A model generated the notes under the pieces. It was not told the origin of the DNA. It searched no databases and was given only the letters and a program-made list of their open reading frames with translations. A stretch of DNA of 23,199 nt from contig CAZJBB010000028.1 of assembly GCA_964543995.1 (NCBI GenBank), forward strand, positions 1 to 23,199. The letters are read 5' to 3'. Position numbers and translations under genes: made by a program. Shown piece after piece: positions 1 to 7,997 of the stretch (its first letter is position 1; each line of letters starts with the position of its first letter). The stretch comes from CAIXTV01 sp964543995 (GTDB taxonomy: Bacteria > Bacteroidota > Bacteroidia > Bacteroidales > CAIXTV01).

Positions 1-159
1 GCTGAAAATTTCTTCAGCAATTTTCAGGGTGAATCTTTGACGAAGTCAGGAGGGGTGCTTCAGTGAAATCTGCGTTTTTCATCTGCGGAACTCCACGAGA
101 ACTTTTTTACTTTTCTTCGGTCGTCCGTCTTCAAACTTCCGTCTTCGATCCATTTCACT
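1..159. other. Intergenic left edge with overlapping inverted repeats and a short direct repeat
   Basis: No gene is supported here. GCTGAA (1-6) can pair with TTCAGC (13-18), and CTGAAAATT (2-10) can alternatively pair with AATTTTCAG (19-27), so the same left arm has two exclusive partners. CCGTCTTC occurs at 125-132 and again at 139-146, within a stretch of degenerate GAAGACGGA-like units on the minus strand. The region lies downstream of the seven-gene minus-strand cluster and may hold its 3' end, but no hairpin followed by a T-run is visible within the window. Confidence 0.4.
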
Positions 160-837
160 TCATTTCCTAAAAGGAGAGTTTTTTACATGCACCCGAATGG
201 CCCATAATGAAAAACCAATGATGAACGCCAATACACCCATTGATGCCAAGCGCAGAGAATTAGAATACAGCTGAAACAAGAAGAAATCGTATAAGCCATG
301 CGCAATGGTTGCGACTAGTAAACCCAAGAACAAATTGAATTTTGGAGCGCTACTGAATTTGGCTTTGCCCACAAAAAACCCCATTAATATTGCAAATCCT
401 CCATGGGCAGGAACCGCAGTAAACATTCGTAACAGGGCTACCTGAAATCCTCCGCTTAATGCATATAAAACGTTTTCGATGCTTGCAAAACCCAAGGAAA
501 TAAATACTGCATAGACGATGCCGTCCATGGGCTCATTAAAAGCTTGTTTTTTATACAAACCATAGCGCAATATCAGAAACTTGAAAAATTCTTCCGAAAG
601 ACCCACCGCAATGAATGCATATAAAAATGTAATCCAAATATCCTCGGATATATTTATACCGATATATTGAAATCCATTTTCGACTAATATGGGTGGAATG
701 ATGCTTAAAATGCCCAGAAAGAAGGCTTTAGCCATTAAGCTTAAAGGTTCTTTTTCGTATTTATCCTTTAAATAAATAAACAATCCAATGGCAATGGCAG
801 GGGCAATGGCTAATAATATGAGCAATGAGATTTTCAT
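160..837 (-). CDS. PrsW-family intramembrane metalloprotease
   Basis: A 225-residue, strongly hydrophobic protein with several predicted membrane helices, starting with one at about residues 3-23. It carries the signature of the PrsW/CAAX-protease-like membrane peptidases: EExxK at 82-86 (SEEFFKF), a second conserved segment around E121 (SIEN), H145 in a small-residue helix, and H180 with D184 (HGLYDFF) in a late helix. These acidic and histidine residues are the presumed catalytic and metal-binding set. In Bacillus, PrsW cleaves an anti-sigma factor at site 1; the substrate here is unknown and no anti-sigma gene lies beside it. It is the last gene of the cluster, 11 nt after the DUF2279-like gene. 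The family call is firm; the substrate is not. Confidence 0.85.
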   Translation of the reverse strand: MKISLLILLAIAPAIAIGLFIYLKDKYEKEPLSLMAKAFFLGILSIIPPILVENGFQYIGINISEDIWITFLYAFIAVGLSEEFFKFLILRYGLYKKQAFNEPMDGIVYAVFISLGFASIENVLYALSGGFQVALLRMFTAVPAHGGFAILMGFFVGKAKFSSAPKFNLFLGLLVATIAHGLYDFFLFQLYSNSLRLASMGVLAFIIGFSLWAIRVHVKNSPFRK

Positions 838-848
838 GATTCCGGTAA

Positions 849-1769
849 TTAAAAATGGATTGCGTGAAAAACAAATTGATGTTGTGAATTGTATTCCAAC
901 GTAGGCAAAGGAATTTTAATAAATCCAAGGGCTTGAAATACCCAACTCAACCACTTAGAATGGGTTTTAATTCGAGTGAGGTCAATGTCTGCCGAAAGAT
1001 AATATTGAGGGTATCTTTTAAATTCGGGTAAGACTTGACCATGATATGTTGAAGGATTACTTGCTGCTCCAATCATACCTTCAGCACCATAACCCAAGGC
1101 AATATTTAGCCAAGAAGGAAAGTGTGCATTTTTACCTAAAAACGAATGCATATTAAACGACAACCAATAGGTTTGTCCGTTATAGTCTTTAAGCCAGCTT
1201 TCTTTCCAATTGCTACCCAACAAATCAGGTCTATAACTTGCAAACTTAGTGGGCGAATAGGACCATTTTAATAGTATTTTCTGTTCTTTCCAAAGCAATT
1301 GCTGACTGATAAACAAGGCCGAACCCAAAGCATTGCCGGTCATATCGCCCACCGAAAACCCCCATTGGCTCGAAAATCCATCCAATACTTCTATAGAGGT
1401 TTGGTATAAAAACCCCAAGCCTCCGCCATACCAAGCGGCTTTTGTATTGCTTACTCCGGACCATTTTAATGCTTCAAACCCTATTTTTCCTATGTAATAA
1501 GAAGTGGTAAAATGGCCCATTTTATCCATCAGTAACCATTCATTGTTATCGTTAAAAAAATGAAAATTGGATTGAGGGTATTTTTGGTACCAAATGGAAT
1601 ATAAACCCACTATGCTTCCGGCATATAAAACGCCTTCGGTAGTCAAAACAGCAGTTAGTCTTTTTTTATTAATGATGGGCTTGACGGTAAGACTGTCGTT
1701 TTGTGCATGCAAAACAGTACAAATCAAGCCCCAAATTATCAAAAAGCAAATTGCTTTTCGGAAACTCAT
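849..1769 (-). CDS. DUF2279 (YfiM-like) predicted envelope protein
   Basis: A 306-residue exported protein. Residues 1-22 form a signal peptide (basic start, hydrophobic core, ending AHAQ-like at LHAQ). The central part, from about residue 80, has the DUF2279 pattern: a MDKMGHF segment followed by glycine-rich hydrophobic stretches (GGGLGFLYQ; SVGDMTGNALG). The C-terminal half is rich in aromatic residues and alternating patterns that would suit a small outer-membrane barrel or a lipid-facing domain. Members are found near the outer membrane and their function is not established. The start is the ATG at 1769, one base from the stop of the phosphohexomutase gene, so the two are almost certainly cotranscribed. 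Family assignment rests on pattern memory, not a profile search. Confidence 0.7.
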   Translation of the reverse strand: MSFRKAICFLIIWGLICTVLHAQNDSLTVKPIINKKRLTAVLTTEGVLYAGSIVGLYSIWYQKYPQSNFHFFNDNNEWLLMDKMGHFTTSYYIGKIGFEALKWSGVSNTKAAWYGGGLGFLYQTSIEVLDGFSSQWGFSVGDMTGNALGSALFISQQLLWKEQKILLKWSYSPTKFASYRPDLLGSNWKESWLKDYNGQTYWLSFNMHSFLGKNAHFPSWLNIALGYGAEGMIGAASNPSTYHGQVLPEFKRYPQYYLSADIDLTRIKTHSKWLSWVFQALGFIKIPLPTLEYNSQHQFVFHAIHF

Positions 1770-1770
1770 A

Positions 1771-3111
1771 TTATTGTAAAGGAGCCAATAAATTTCGAAC
1801 CGTGCTGATAATTTCTTTCAGCTTTTCTTGAGAGGAAGCTTCGGCGATAAATCTAAGATAGGGTTCTGTATTAGAAGGCCTTATGTTAAACCACCAATCG
1901 GGAAATTCCACGCGGAAACCATCGAAGTCGAAAAAAGCGGTGGGGTTTTCCTGTTTCATAAAGTGGTCGCACACCATCTTCATCGCCAAGGTTTTTTCTT
2001 CAATTCGAAAGTTGATTTCCCCCGAATTGGAATAGGATGAAATATTTGAAATCAGTTGGGATAATGTAATCCCTTTTTCTTTGAATCGTTTTACCACCTC
2101 TAATACCAGCAAACAAGCCAACAAACCCGAATCGGAATAATAAAAATCTTTAAAGTAATAGTGTCCAGCCAATTCACCTCCATATATACCGTCAATTTCG
2201 CGAAGCTTTGGAGCAGCAAAAGCCCTTCCTACCTTCCAAGTATGCATGGTGCCCCCCAATTTGGAAAGGTACTCACCCACGGCTTTTGAGGAACGAATAT
2301 CTTGCAACACATTTCCCTGCATGCCTTTTTCTTCTAAAAAAAAATGTCCAAGTAAGGCAATGACGAGGTCGGGAGAAATAAAGCTCCCCAGCTCATCAAC
2401 AAACATCACCCTATCGGCATCTCCATCGAAAATAACCCCCACATCACTATGGTGTTGCTTAACCGATGACATTAAACTCCGAACATTTTCAATTTCTAAG
2501 GGGTTGGCTTCGTGGTTCGGGAAAGTGCCATCGAGGGTATCGAACAAATAGACCGGACTTTCACCCAGAATGTCTTTGATTAACAAAGCCGCCATGCCGT
2601 TGGAGCAATCAATAGAAACCTTCAATTGGCTTAAATCGGGGATATATTTCGATAAAAATTGGAGATACTCCTTCTTTACATCCAATTCAAATATGGAGCC
2701 CTTTTCTTTTTTTATTATGCTTGCATGCAGCATTTTATCCTGTAAAATATTCAAGCCGCTATCGAATCCCACGGGCATGGCATTTTCACGAGAAACTTTT
2801 AAGCCATTGTATTCTTTGGGATTATGAGAAGCTGTGATTTGAACAGACCCTTTAAAATTGTATTTTCCGGTGGCAAAATATACCATGGGAGTGGTTGAAA
2901 GACCGATGGTGTACACATCAGCCCCGGCATCATTAATGCCATTGCATAAATACTCATATATCTCGGGTGAAGAAACCCTGACATCGCGACCTACCAGTAT
3001 TTTATTGGTTTCCAAAACTTCAGGCAAAAAATATCCGATTTTATAAACGTCTTCTTTATTGAAATCTTGGTTATAAATGCCTCTAATGTCGTATGCGTGA
3101 AATGCTTTCAT
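1771..3111 (-). CDS. manB: Phosphomannomutase/phosphoglucomutase
   Basis: A 446-residue alpha-D-phosphohexomutase that interconverts hexose 1- and 6-phosphates, feeding GDP-mannose or UDP-glucose for envelope polysaccharides. All four domain signatures are present in order: the phosphoserine loop TASHNP with Ser95; the magnesium loop DGDADR at 229-234; the sugar-specificity loop GGELAGHYYF at 311-320; and the phosphate-binding loop RPSNTEP at 411-417. Length is normal for the ManB/PMM-PGM group. The sugar loop reads GELAGH where many members have GE(E/M)SGH, so the preferred sugar cannot be named from sequence alone. It starts 3 nt after the mltG stop and lies inside the cluster with dapF and mltG. 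Confidence 0.93.
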   Translation of the reverse strand: MKAFHAYDIRGIYNQDFNKEDVYKIGYFLPEVLETNKILVGRDVRVSSPEIYEYLCNGINDAGADVYTIGLSTTPMVYFATGKYNFKGSVQITASHNPKEYNGLKVSRENAMPVGFDSGLNILQDKMLHASIIKKEKGSIFELDVKKEYLQFLSKYIPDLSQLKVSIDCSNGMAALLIKDILGESPVYLFDTLDGTFPNHEANPLEIENVRSLMSSVKQHHSDVGVIFDGDADRVMFVDELGSFISPDLVIALLGHFFLEEKGMQGNVLQDIRSSKAVGEYLSKLGGTMHTWKVGRAFAAPKLREIDGIYGGELAGHYYFKDFYYSDSGLLACLLVLEVVKRFKEKGITLSQLISNISSYSNSGEINFRIEEKTLAMKMVCDHFMKQENPTAFFDFDGFRVEFPDWWFNIRPSNTEPYLRFIAEASSQEKLKEIISTVRNLLAPLQ

Positions 3112-3114
3112 GGT

Positions 3115-4170
3115 TTATTTCTTGATGTTTCTTTTGTTCAATGCTGCCTGATATTTAGCTGCATTTTGATTGTGTTCGTTGAGGGTAGTTGCAAAGTTAT
3201 GATATCCGGAGAAGTCTTCTTTGGCGCAGAAATAAATATAAGAATGTTTTTTATAATTCAATACCGATTCGATAGAAGCCACAGAAGGAATACAAATGGG
3301 GCCAGGGGGTAAACCGGTATATTTATAAGTATTAAAAGGGGAATCTATGAGTTTATGGTAATTAAGCACACGGTGTATACTGTAATCTTTCCATGCAAAA
3401 ATCAAAGTAGGGTCGGCTTGGAGTAGCATGTTTTTTTGTAAACGGTTGATGTAAACCCCTGCAACGACAGGTTTTTCCTTATTCATTGCGGTTTCCTGTT
3501 CTACAATGGAAGCTAAACTTACCACTTGTTCCGGCATAAGCCCAATAATAGACGCTTTTTCTTTACGTTCATCATTCCAAAAGCTTTGAAATTCTCTAAA
3601 CATTCTGTCAACAAATGCGGTAGCGGAGGTATTCCAATAAAAGTTATAGGTGTTGGGAATAAATATCGCCATGATGCTGTTGGTATCTAATCCATATTTT
3701 GAGAGGGTACTTTCCTTGTTGATTGCTTGAATAATATCTGTTTCAGAAGCTTCAATTTGTTCCGAAATGCGTTTAGCCAATTGTTGTTTGGTGCGAATGC
3801 TGTTGAATGTTAGTTTTATGGTTTCCTGTTGACCTAAACGAAGAATATTAATGAGTTGGTTGTTGCTCATACCCGGACGCAAGAGGTATTTTCCCGGTTT
3901 CACATTTTGAGAATACCCTTTTTTCTCAGCCAACCATCGAAAAGCATTCACGTCGTCGGCAAATTTATTGCTGTCAATAATTCGAACCACATCCTCGAAA
4001 TTCGAACCTGTGGGGATGTACAAAAAGGCACTTTGCTTTTGCTGAGATAGGAAATTGGGAGCGTATATTTTTTGATAATAACTCCACCCAAAAGCAGCTG
4101 CAAAGCAAATTACCAGAAGTAATAAGATCAAAAGGGTGCGAGTTCTCTTTTTTCTTTTGGAAGCGGACAT
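3115..4170 (-). CDS. mltG: Endolytic murein transglycosylase MltG (YceG-like)
   Basis: MltG cleaves nascent glycan strands in the periplasm and sets their length. The protein has a basic cytoplasmic start, a single membrane anchor at about residues 11-29, then the YceG domain. The catalytic glutamate is E224 in ASIVEQETA, followed by the family blocks LQADPTLIFAW and DSPFNTYKYTGLPPGPI. I place the start at the ATG at 4170 (MSASKRKK), giving 351 residues. An in-frame ATG at 4215 would add 15 residues and overlap the upstream acetyltransferase gene by 40 nt, whereas 4170 leaves a 5-nt gap like its neighbours. Older databases label this family aminodeoxychorismate lyase, which is wrong. The gene lies between the acetyltransferase and manB in one transcription unit. 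Confidence 0.93.
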   Translation of the reverse strand: MSASKRKKRTRTLLILLLLVICFAAAFGWSYYQKIYAPNFLSQQKQSAFLYIPTGSNFEDVVRIIDSNKFADDVNAFRWLAEKKGYSQNVKPGKYLLRPGMSNNQLINILRLGQQETIKLTFNSIRTKQQLAKRISEQIEASETDIIQAINKESTLSKYGLDTNSIMAIFIPNTYNFYWNTSATAFVDRMFREFQSFWNDERKEKASIIGLMPEQVVSLASIVEQETAMNKEKPVVAGVYINRLQKNMLLQADPTLIFAWKDYSIHRVLNYHKLIDSPFNTYKYTGLPPGPICIPSVASIESVLNYKKHSYIYFCAKEDFSGYHNFATTLNEHNQNAAKYQAALNKRNIKK

Positions 4171-4175
4171 GTTTG

Positions 4176-4691
4176 TTAATTTTGAAATAGTTGAAGAAAA
4201 TACACATCCTCCCATGTGTTATTAATAAGCAGCCAATTTTTAAGGCTTGCCGATACCTCAAATCCTCGACCTTGGAATAACCGAAGGCTTTTTTGATGAG
4301 TGCAACGAATATGACAGTAAACTTGCTTAAGATGCAATTGATTAAATGCATAAGCTATAAGTAGGTCTAAAGCTTCAGAAGCATAGCCTTTTTCCCTGAA
4401 ATGAGATTCTATCAGTATGCCCACTCCAGCCCTCTTATGTGTTGGGTCAAACTCAAACAAATCGACGGCACCTATAGTTTCCCCGCTTTCTAGTAGTGAA
4501 ATCATGAGCCTTAGTTGACGGTTATGGTATATATCGTATTGGGAATTGAGTACAAACTGTTCTAAATCGTAGCGCGAAAGGGGTGCAATGGTGTTTCCGT
4601 GGTGCCAAAGAGATAGGTCATTTTCCCATAAATACAATGTATCCACATCGGTGGGTTCGGGTGCCCTCAACTGAATTCTTTGATGTTGCAT
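4176..4691 (-). CDS. GNAT-family N-acetyltransferase (RimJ/RimL-like)
   Basis: A 171-residue cytoplasmic acetyltransferase of the Acetyltransf_3 type. It begins with the usual short strand (IQLRAPEPTDVDTLYLWEN), followed by an ETIGAVDLFEFDP core strand. The acetyl-CoA-binding region is about residues 90-125 (GVGILIESHFREKGYASEAL, a variant of the Q/RxxGxG/A loop) and is followed by a CHIRCTHQKSLRLFQGRGFE segment, as is typical of RimJ/RimL and SpeG relatives. The acceptor could be a protein N-terminus, an amino sugar or a polyamine; sequence alone does not say. It starts 4 nt after the dapF stop. An acetyltransferase between dapF and mltG recurs in Bacteroidota as I recall, which suggests an envelope-linked role, but this is inference. 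Confidence 0.85.
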   Translation of the reverse strand: MQHQRIQLRAPEPTDVDTLYLWENDLSLWHHGNTIAPLSRYDLEQFVLNSQYDIYHNRQLRLMISLLESGETIGAVDLFEFDPTHKRAGVGILIESHFREKGYASEALDLLIAYAFNQLHLKQVYCHIRCTHQKSLRLFQGRGFEVSASLKNWLLINNTWEDVYFLQLFQN

Positions 4692-4695
4692 AATC

Positions 4696-5487
4696 TTATA
4701 AATCTATTTCACCGCCAAAAACGAAAGTAGCAGGCCCTTCCAACCAAATATTACTGAAGTCATTTATCGTTTTTTCGAAGCTTACCTTCAAATCACCACC
4801 CAAAGTTTTAATATTTATCTTTTTCAAATTCGTTTTAAATACACCTGAAGCCACCAAAGCGGATGCAGTGACTCCGGTACCACAAGAAAGGGTTTCATCT
4901 TCCACCCCTCTTTCGTAGGTTCTTACGAAAATATCGCCTTCGTTTTGAATTTGAACAAAATTCACATTGATGCCTTGCTCTGCAAAAGATTCACTATATC
5001 TTATCTCTCGACCGGTTTTAACAACATCAGTATTGGCAACATCTTCCACAAAACGGACATAATGTGGAGAGCCGGTGTCAAGAACAAAATCATTTACGAA
5101 TGATTCAACTTGAGCTATATCTTTCATTTGCAAGGCAACCTCAGTAATATTGCCTTTGTTTGAAAGCACTCTGGCATCATGCTTCCCATCAGGGGCTAAA
5201 AATGTAGTTTCTCCATTAATAATTCCAATGGAATAGGCATAAGCAACGGCACAACGGCCGCCATTTCCACACATGCTACTGATTTCTCCATCCGAATTAT
5301 AGTAAATCATTTCGAAGTCCAAGTCTTGATTTTTACGAATGATGATCAAGCCATCAGCACCTATTCCAAAGTGTCGGTCACATAAAAATTGAATTTGGTG
5401 ATTCGATAAATGATAATTGTTTTCAAGGTCATTGATGATAATGAAGTCGTTTCCGGTTCCTTGGTATTTCAAAAAAGAGATTTGCAT
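4696..5487 (-). CDS. dapF: Diaminopimelate epimerase
   Basis: DapF converts LL- to meso-diaminopimelate, the cross-linking residue of peptidoglycan and the precursor of lysine. The 263-residue protein shows both halves of the pseudo-symmetric fold. The two catalytic cysteines are C73 in SSMCGNGGRC and C202 in ETLSCGTGVTAS, and the N-terminal GTGNDFI block (residues 10-16) is intact. Nothing is missing. It lies 12 nt downstream of the unrecognised membrane-anchored protein and 4 nt upstream of the acetyltransferase, so it is the second gene of the cluster. The neighbouring mltG supports a peptidoglycan setting. Confidence 0.97.
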   Translation of the reverse strand: MQISFLKYQGTGNDFIIINDLENNYHLSNHQIQFLCDRHFGIGADGLIIIRKNQDLDFEMIYYNSDGEISSMCGNGGRCAVAYAYSIGIINGETTFLAPDGKHDARVLSNKGNITEVALQMKDIAQVESFVNDFVLDTGSPHYVRFVEDVANTDVVKTGREIRYSESFAEQGINVNFVQIQNEGDIFVRTYERGVEDETLSCGTGVTASALVASGVFKTNLKKINIKTLGGDLKVSFEKTINDFSNIWLEGPATFVFGGEIDL

Positions 5488-5499
5488 GAAGCCCTAATA

Positions 5500-6240
5500 T
5501 TATTGTTTTTTCTTTTTCAACATTGCAGGAGCAGAAGCCATGGGTATAAGGGGTTTATAAGTTCCGGTAATATCCAAGGGGTAGTAATCGCCCATATAAC
5601 TCATATACAGCTTTTTATCGTCATTCTCAAAAGTCGCAAAGTCAACATTGTTGATTCCAAACAACACCAAAATATTGTTGTCCATTTTATATCCTTTGAA
5701 ATTAACCGGAGAGCGCCAAAATTCGATACGCAAGGTTGGATAGGGTTTTTTAATTCCGGTTTTCAATAAAAGCAAGGAATCTAACAAATTATCGACGGCT
5801 TGCTTAGCAGGATAATTAATGGTACGAGTGGCTATTAATTCATCCTTTTTAACCACATATTGATTTGAGTTGTTTCTGGGTTGTGTAGTGTCAGAAACTG
5901 ACAAACTGTCACGCAGTTTGTCAGCTAAGTAATAATCGTCGTAATATTCTTGGTTGTAATCAATACTATCATTTTCGGTTAAAGAATCTTTTTTGCTATG
6001 ATTAGATGTTCTTGCGGCATTTTTTTTACTTTGATATGTCTCAAAATTAATGGAATTGCTATCACTTTCATTGCTTTTAGGCCCAAAGAAGCTGCTAAAT
6101 AACTCTTTGACTTTTTGCGTAACGATCCAGTTGCTGAGTTTAAAATTTTGGTTCCACCAAACTACACTGGCACCTATAAACACACCAATAACCACTCCGA
6201 ATAACACCAATAAAAACCGATTTTTCGATCCTTTTTTCAT
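5500..6240 (-). CDS. Unrecognised membrane-anchored protein, first gene of the dapF-mltG cluster
   Basis: I do not recognise this 246-residue protein. It starts with a basic segment (KKGSKNR) and one hydrophobic helix at about 8-29, consistent with a single membrane anchor and a periplasmic body. Residues about 50-125 are rich in Ser, Asn, Asp and Lys and look disordered. The folded part is about 126-246, with mixed strands (TLRIEFWRSPVNFKGYKMDNN, then ILVLFGINNVDFATFE) and a phrase describing a short strand-turn (MSYMGDYYPL). The C-terminus is basic (KKKKQ). The start is the ATG at 6240, 18-25 nt below a predicted promoter, so the gene leads the transcript for dapF, mltG and manB. A role in peptidoglycan or envelope control is only suggested by position. 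Confidence 0.75.
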   Translation of the reverse strand: MKKGSKNRFLLVLFGVVIGVFIGASVVWWNQNFKLSNWIVTQKVKELFSSFFGPKSNESDSNSINFETYQSKKNAARTSNHSKKDSLTENDSIDYNQEYYDDYYLADKLRDSLSVSDTTQPRNNSNQYVVKKDELIATRTINYPAKQAVDNLLDSLLLLKTGIKKPYPTLRIEFWRSPVNFKGYKMDNNILVLFGINNVDFATFENDDKKLYMSYMGDYYPLDITGTYKPLIPMASAPAMLKKKKQ

Positions 6241-6264
6241 GTAAAAATTTGATTTCTATAATTG

Positions 6265-6297
6265 CAAAATTAGCATAAATAATTTCACATTAGACAA
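6265..6297 (-). promoter_or_regulatory. Bacteroidota-type promoter for the seven-gene envelope cluster
   Basis: Read on the minus strand, TTG at 6297-6295 is followed after 22 nt by TAATTTTG at 6272-6265, a perfect fit to the Bacteroidota TAnnTTTG element. Transcription would start near 6258, giving a leader of about 18 nt before the ATG at 6240. No other equally good match lies in front of this cluster. Confidence 0.55.
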
Positions 6298-6457
6298 TTG
6301 TAATGATATATCAGCTTAACATATTTTAACGGCAAATCCATATAAATTTGAGGTATTTCGACGTTTTTGGGTTCAAATTCACATGTTTTTTGTACAAAAG
6401 TTGATATGTCCATGAAACAAAAAATCAAAATGAATGTTTAACTAAATATTAAATGAA

Positions 6458-7885
6458 ATGAAAAAGAAAATTAATGTATTAGGCGTTTTATTTTTTAATT
6501 CACTATTGTTGGGTGCAACTCATTTTAGTTTACAAGCTCAAAACAACACCCCTCAGGAGAAAATCAGTCAAGGGATTAAAACAATATCCGTTGGCCCCGA
6601 TTTTACAACGGCTGCAGAAAAATCGGTGCATGCTGTAGTTCACATTCGAACAGAATATAAGCAAAAAACCAATATGTATAATAGTTTTTTCGGCTTTCCG
6701 GATCCGTTTTTTGATTTTAATAATGGGAATAACAATCGATATGCTCCGGTTGTTGCTACTGGTTCGGGGGTAATTATCAGCGACAATGGCTATATAGTTA
6801 CCAATAATCATGTGGTTTCTGATGCAGATAATATAGAAGTGACTTTAAATGACAAGAGAACTTATACTGCCAGAATCATTGGCACGGATCCTACTGTGGA
6901 TTTAGCGGTTATAAAAATCGAAGAATCGGGTTTGCCTTATTTAAATTATGGGAACTCCGATCAAGTTAAAGTGGGGGAATGGGTTTTGGCTGTGGGAAAC
7001 CCTTTCAACCTTACATCAACGGTTACCGCCGGAATTGTGAGTGCAAAAGCAAGAAACCTTAACATTTTGGGGGAATCTTCTTCCATAGAATCCTTTATTC
7101 AAACGGATGCCGCAGTAAATAGAGGAAATAGTGGTGGTGCTCTGGTAAACGTTAACGGTGATTTAATTGGAATTAATGCTGCCATTGCCTCCAATACAGG
7201 CTCTTATACCGGATACTCTTTTGCCATCCCGGTAAATATTGTAAAAAAGATAGCGAAAGACATCATTGAACTGGGTATGGTGCAAAAGGCCTATCTTGGT
7301 GCAACCTTTAATGAAATAGACAGCAAATTTGCAAAGACCAATAACATCGAACAGCTTAAAGGATTATTTGTAAATTCAACCGAAGAGAATAGTGCAGCAA
7401 AAGAGGCCGGAATACAATATGGCGACATCATTCTTAAAATTAATAATGTGCCTATTAACAGCTTTTCCGAGCTAAAAGAAATGTTGTGGCAACATAGTCC
7501 AGGGGATGTGATCAATATTTTAATGCTATCAAAAGGAAAAGAAATCAGTGTGTCGGTTACTTTAAAGAACAACTTAGGAAAAAACAACCTTATCAAAAAA
7601 GAAGATAAAACATCCATCAGTTTAATGGGTGCCGTATTCGAAACCATTTCGAATGAAGAAAAAACGAAACTAAATATTAAAAATGGCGTAAAAATAGCAT
7701 CCCTGCAAAATGGAAAATTTAAAAATGCAGGAATTAATGAAGGATTTATAATTCTATCCATAGATAATAGGCAAATTGGCTCTTTAGATGAACTCAAGAA
7801 CATACTACAAAATAAAAAAGGGGGTGTTCTAATCGAAGGGGTTTATCCAAATGGCATGATTGCTTACTATGGGTTTGGGTTGTAA
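6458..7885 (+). CDS. degQ: Do/DegP/HtrA-type periplasmic serine protease
   Basis: A 475-residue secreted protease and likely chaperone for misfolded envelope proteins. A signal peptide covers about residues 1-27 (ending LQAQ). The trypsin-like domain has the full triad: H118 in TNNHVV, D148 in PTVDLA and S225 in NRGNSGG. Two PDZ domains follow at about 275-368 and 385-475; the second is shorter and diverged. Length and order match the DegP/DegQ group found across Bacteroidota. It runs toward the primary sigma gene 112 nt downstream and is divergent from the envelope cluster. No perfect TAnnTTTG promoter with a spaced TTTG was found; TAAATTTG at 6343-6350 lacks a partner, so the promoter may be of another type. 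Confidence 0.95.
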   Translation: MKKKINVLGVLFFNSLLLGATHFSLQAQNNTPQEKISQGIKTISVGPDFTTAAEKSVHAVVHIRTEYKQKTNMYNSFFGFPDPFFDFNNGNNNRYAPVVATGSGVIISDNGYIVTNNHVVSDADNIEVTLNDKRTYTARIIGTDPTVDLAVIKIEESGLPYLNYGNSDQVKVGEWVLAVGNPFNLTSTVTAGIVSAKARNLNILGESSSIESFIQTDAAVNRGNSGGALVNVNGDLIGINAAIASNTGSYTGYSFAIPVNIVKKIAKDIIELGMVQKAYLGATFNEIDSKFAKTNNIEQLKGLFVNSTEENSAAKEAGIQYGDIILKINNVPINSFSELKEMLWQHSPGDVINILMLSKGKEISVSVTLKNNLGKNNLIKKEDKTSISLMGAVFETISNEEKTKLNIKNGVKIASLQNGKFKNAGINEGFIILSIDNRQIGSLDELKNILQNKKGGVLIEGVYPNGMIAYYGFGL

Positions 7886-7910
7886 GTGTTAAAAGTGTTA
7901 ATTAATTTTG
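7880..7910 (+). promoter_or_regulatory. Upstream candidate promoter of the primary sigma gene
   Basis: TTG at 7880-7882, a 20-nt spacer, and TAATTTTG at 7903-7910. The upstream part overlaps the last codons of the protease gene. The TTTG of this -7 element also serves as the -33 element of the second candidate 27 nt downstream, so only one of the two could be occupied at a time. Confidence 0.4.
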
Positions 7911-7937
7911 ATAACTGAAAAAGAAGTATTAATTTTG
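7907..7937 (+). promoter_or_regulatory. Main candidate promoter of the primary sigma gene
   Basis: TTTG at 7907-7910, a 19-nt spacer and TAATTTTG at 7930-7937 match the Bacteroidota primary-sigma consensus. The start of transcription would be near 7943, giving a leader of about 55 nt. That leader includes a small inverted repeat, ACTGA (7963-7967) and TCAGT (7971-7975). Confidence 0.6.
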
Positions 7938-7997
7938 TAGTCCCCTAATAATTTTATATGTTACTGATTTTCAGTGTCTTATAATAAATAATCTTGA

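Noticed and set aside
2246..2551. Plus-strand open frame of 101 codons
   Set aside because: It is opposite the intact phosphohexomutase gene with all four catalytic motifs and shows no protein-like pattern.
4171..4215. Longer mltG start at ATG 4215
   Set aside because: It overlaps the acetyltransferase gene by 40 nt and adds a non-typical N-terminus before the basic anchor segment.
3974..4351. Minus-strand open frame of 125 codons overlapping two genes
   Set aside because: It overlaps both mltG and the acetyltransferase in another frame; both of those have conserved motifs.
6343..6350. TAAATTTG as the protease promoter
   Set aside because: No TTG stands 17-23 nt upstream and the leader would exceed 100 nt, so it is not supported on its own.
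7291..7803. Minus-strand open frame of 170 codons
   Set aside because: It lies wholly inside the protease gene's PDZ region, opposite to it, and has no domain pattern.
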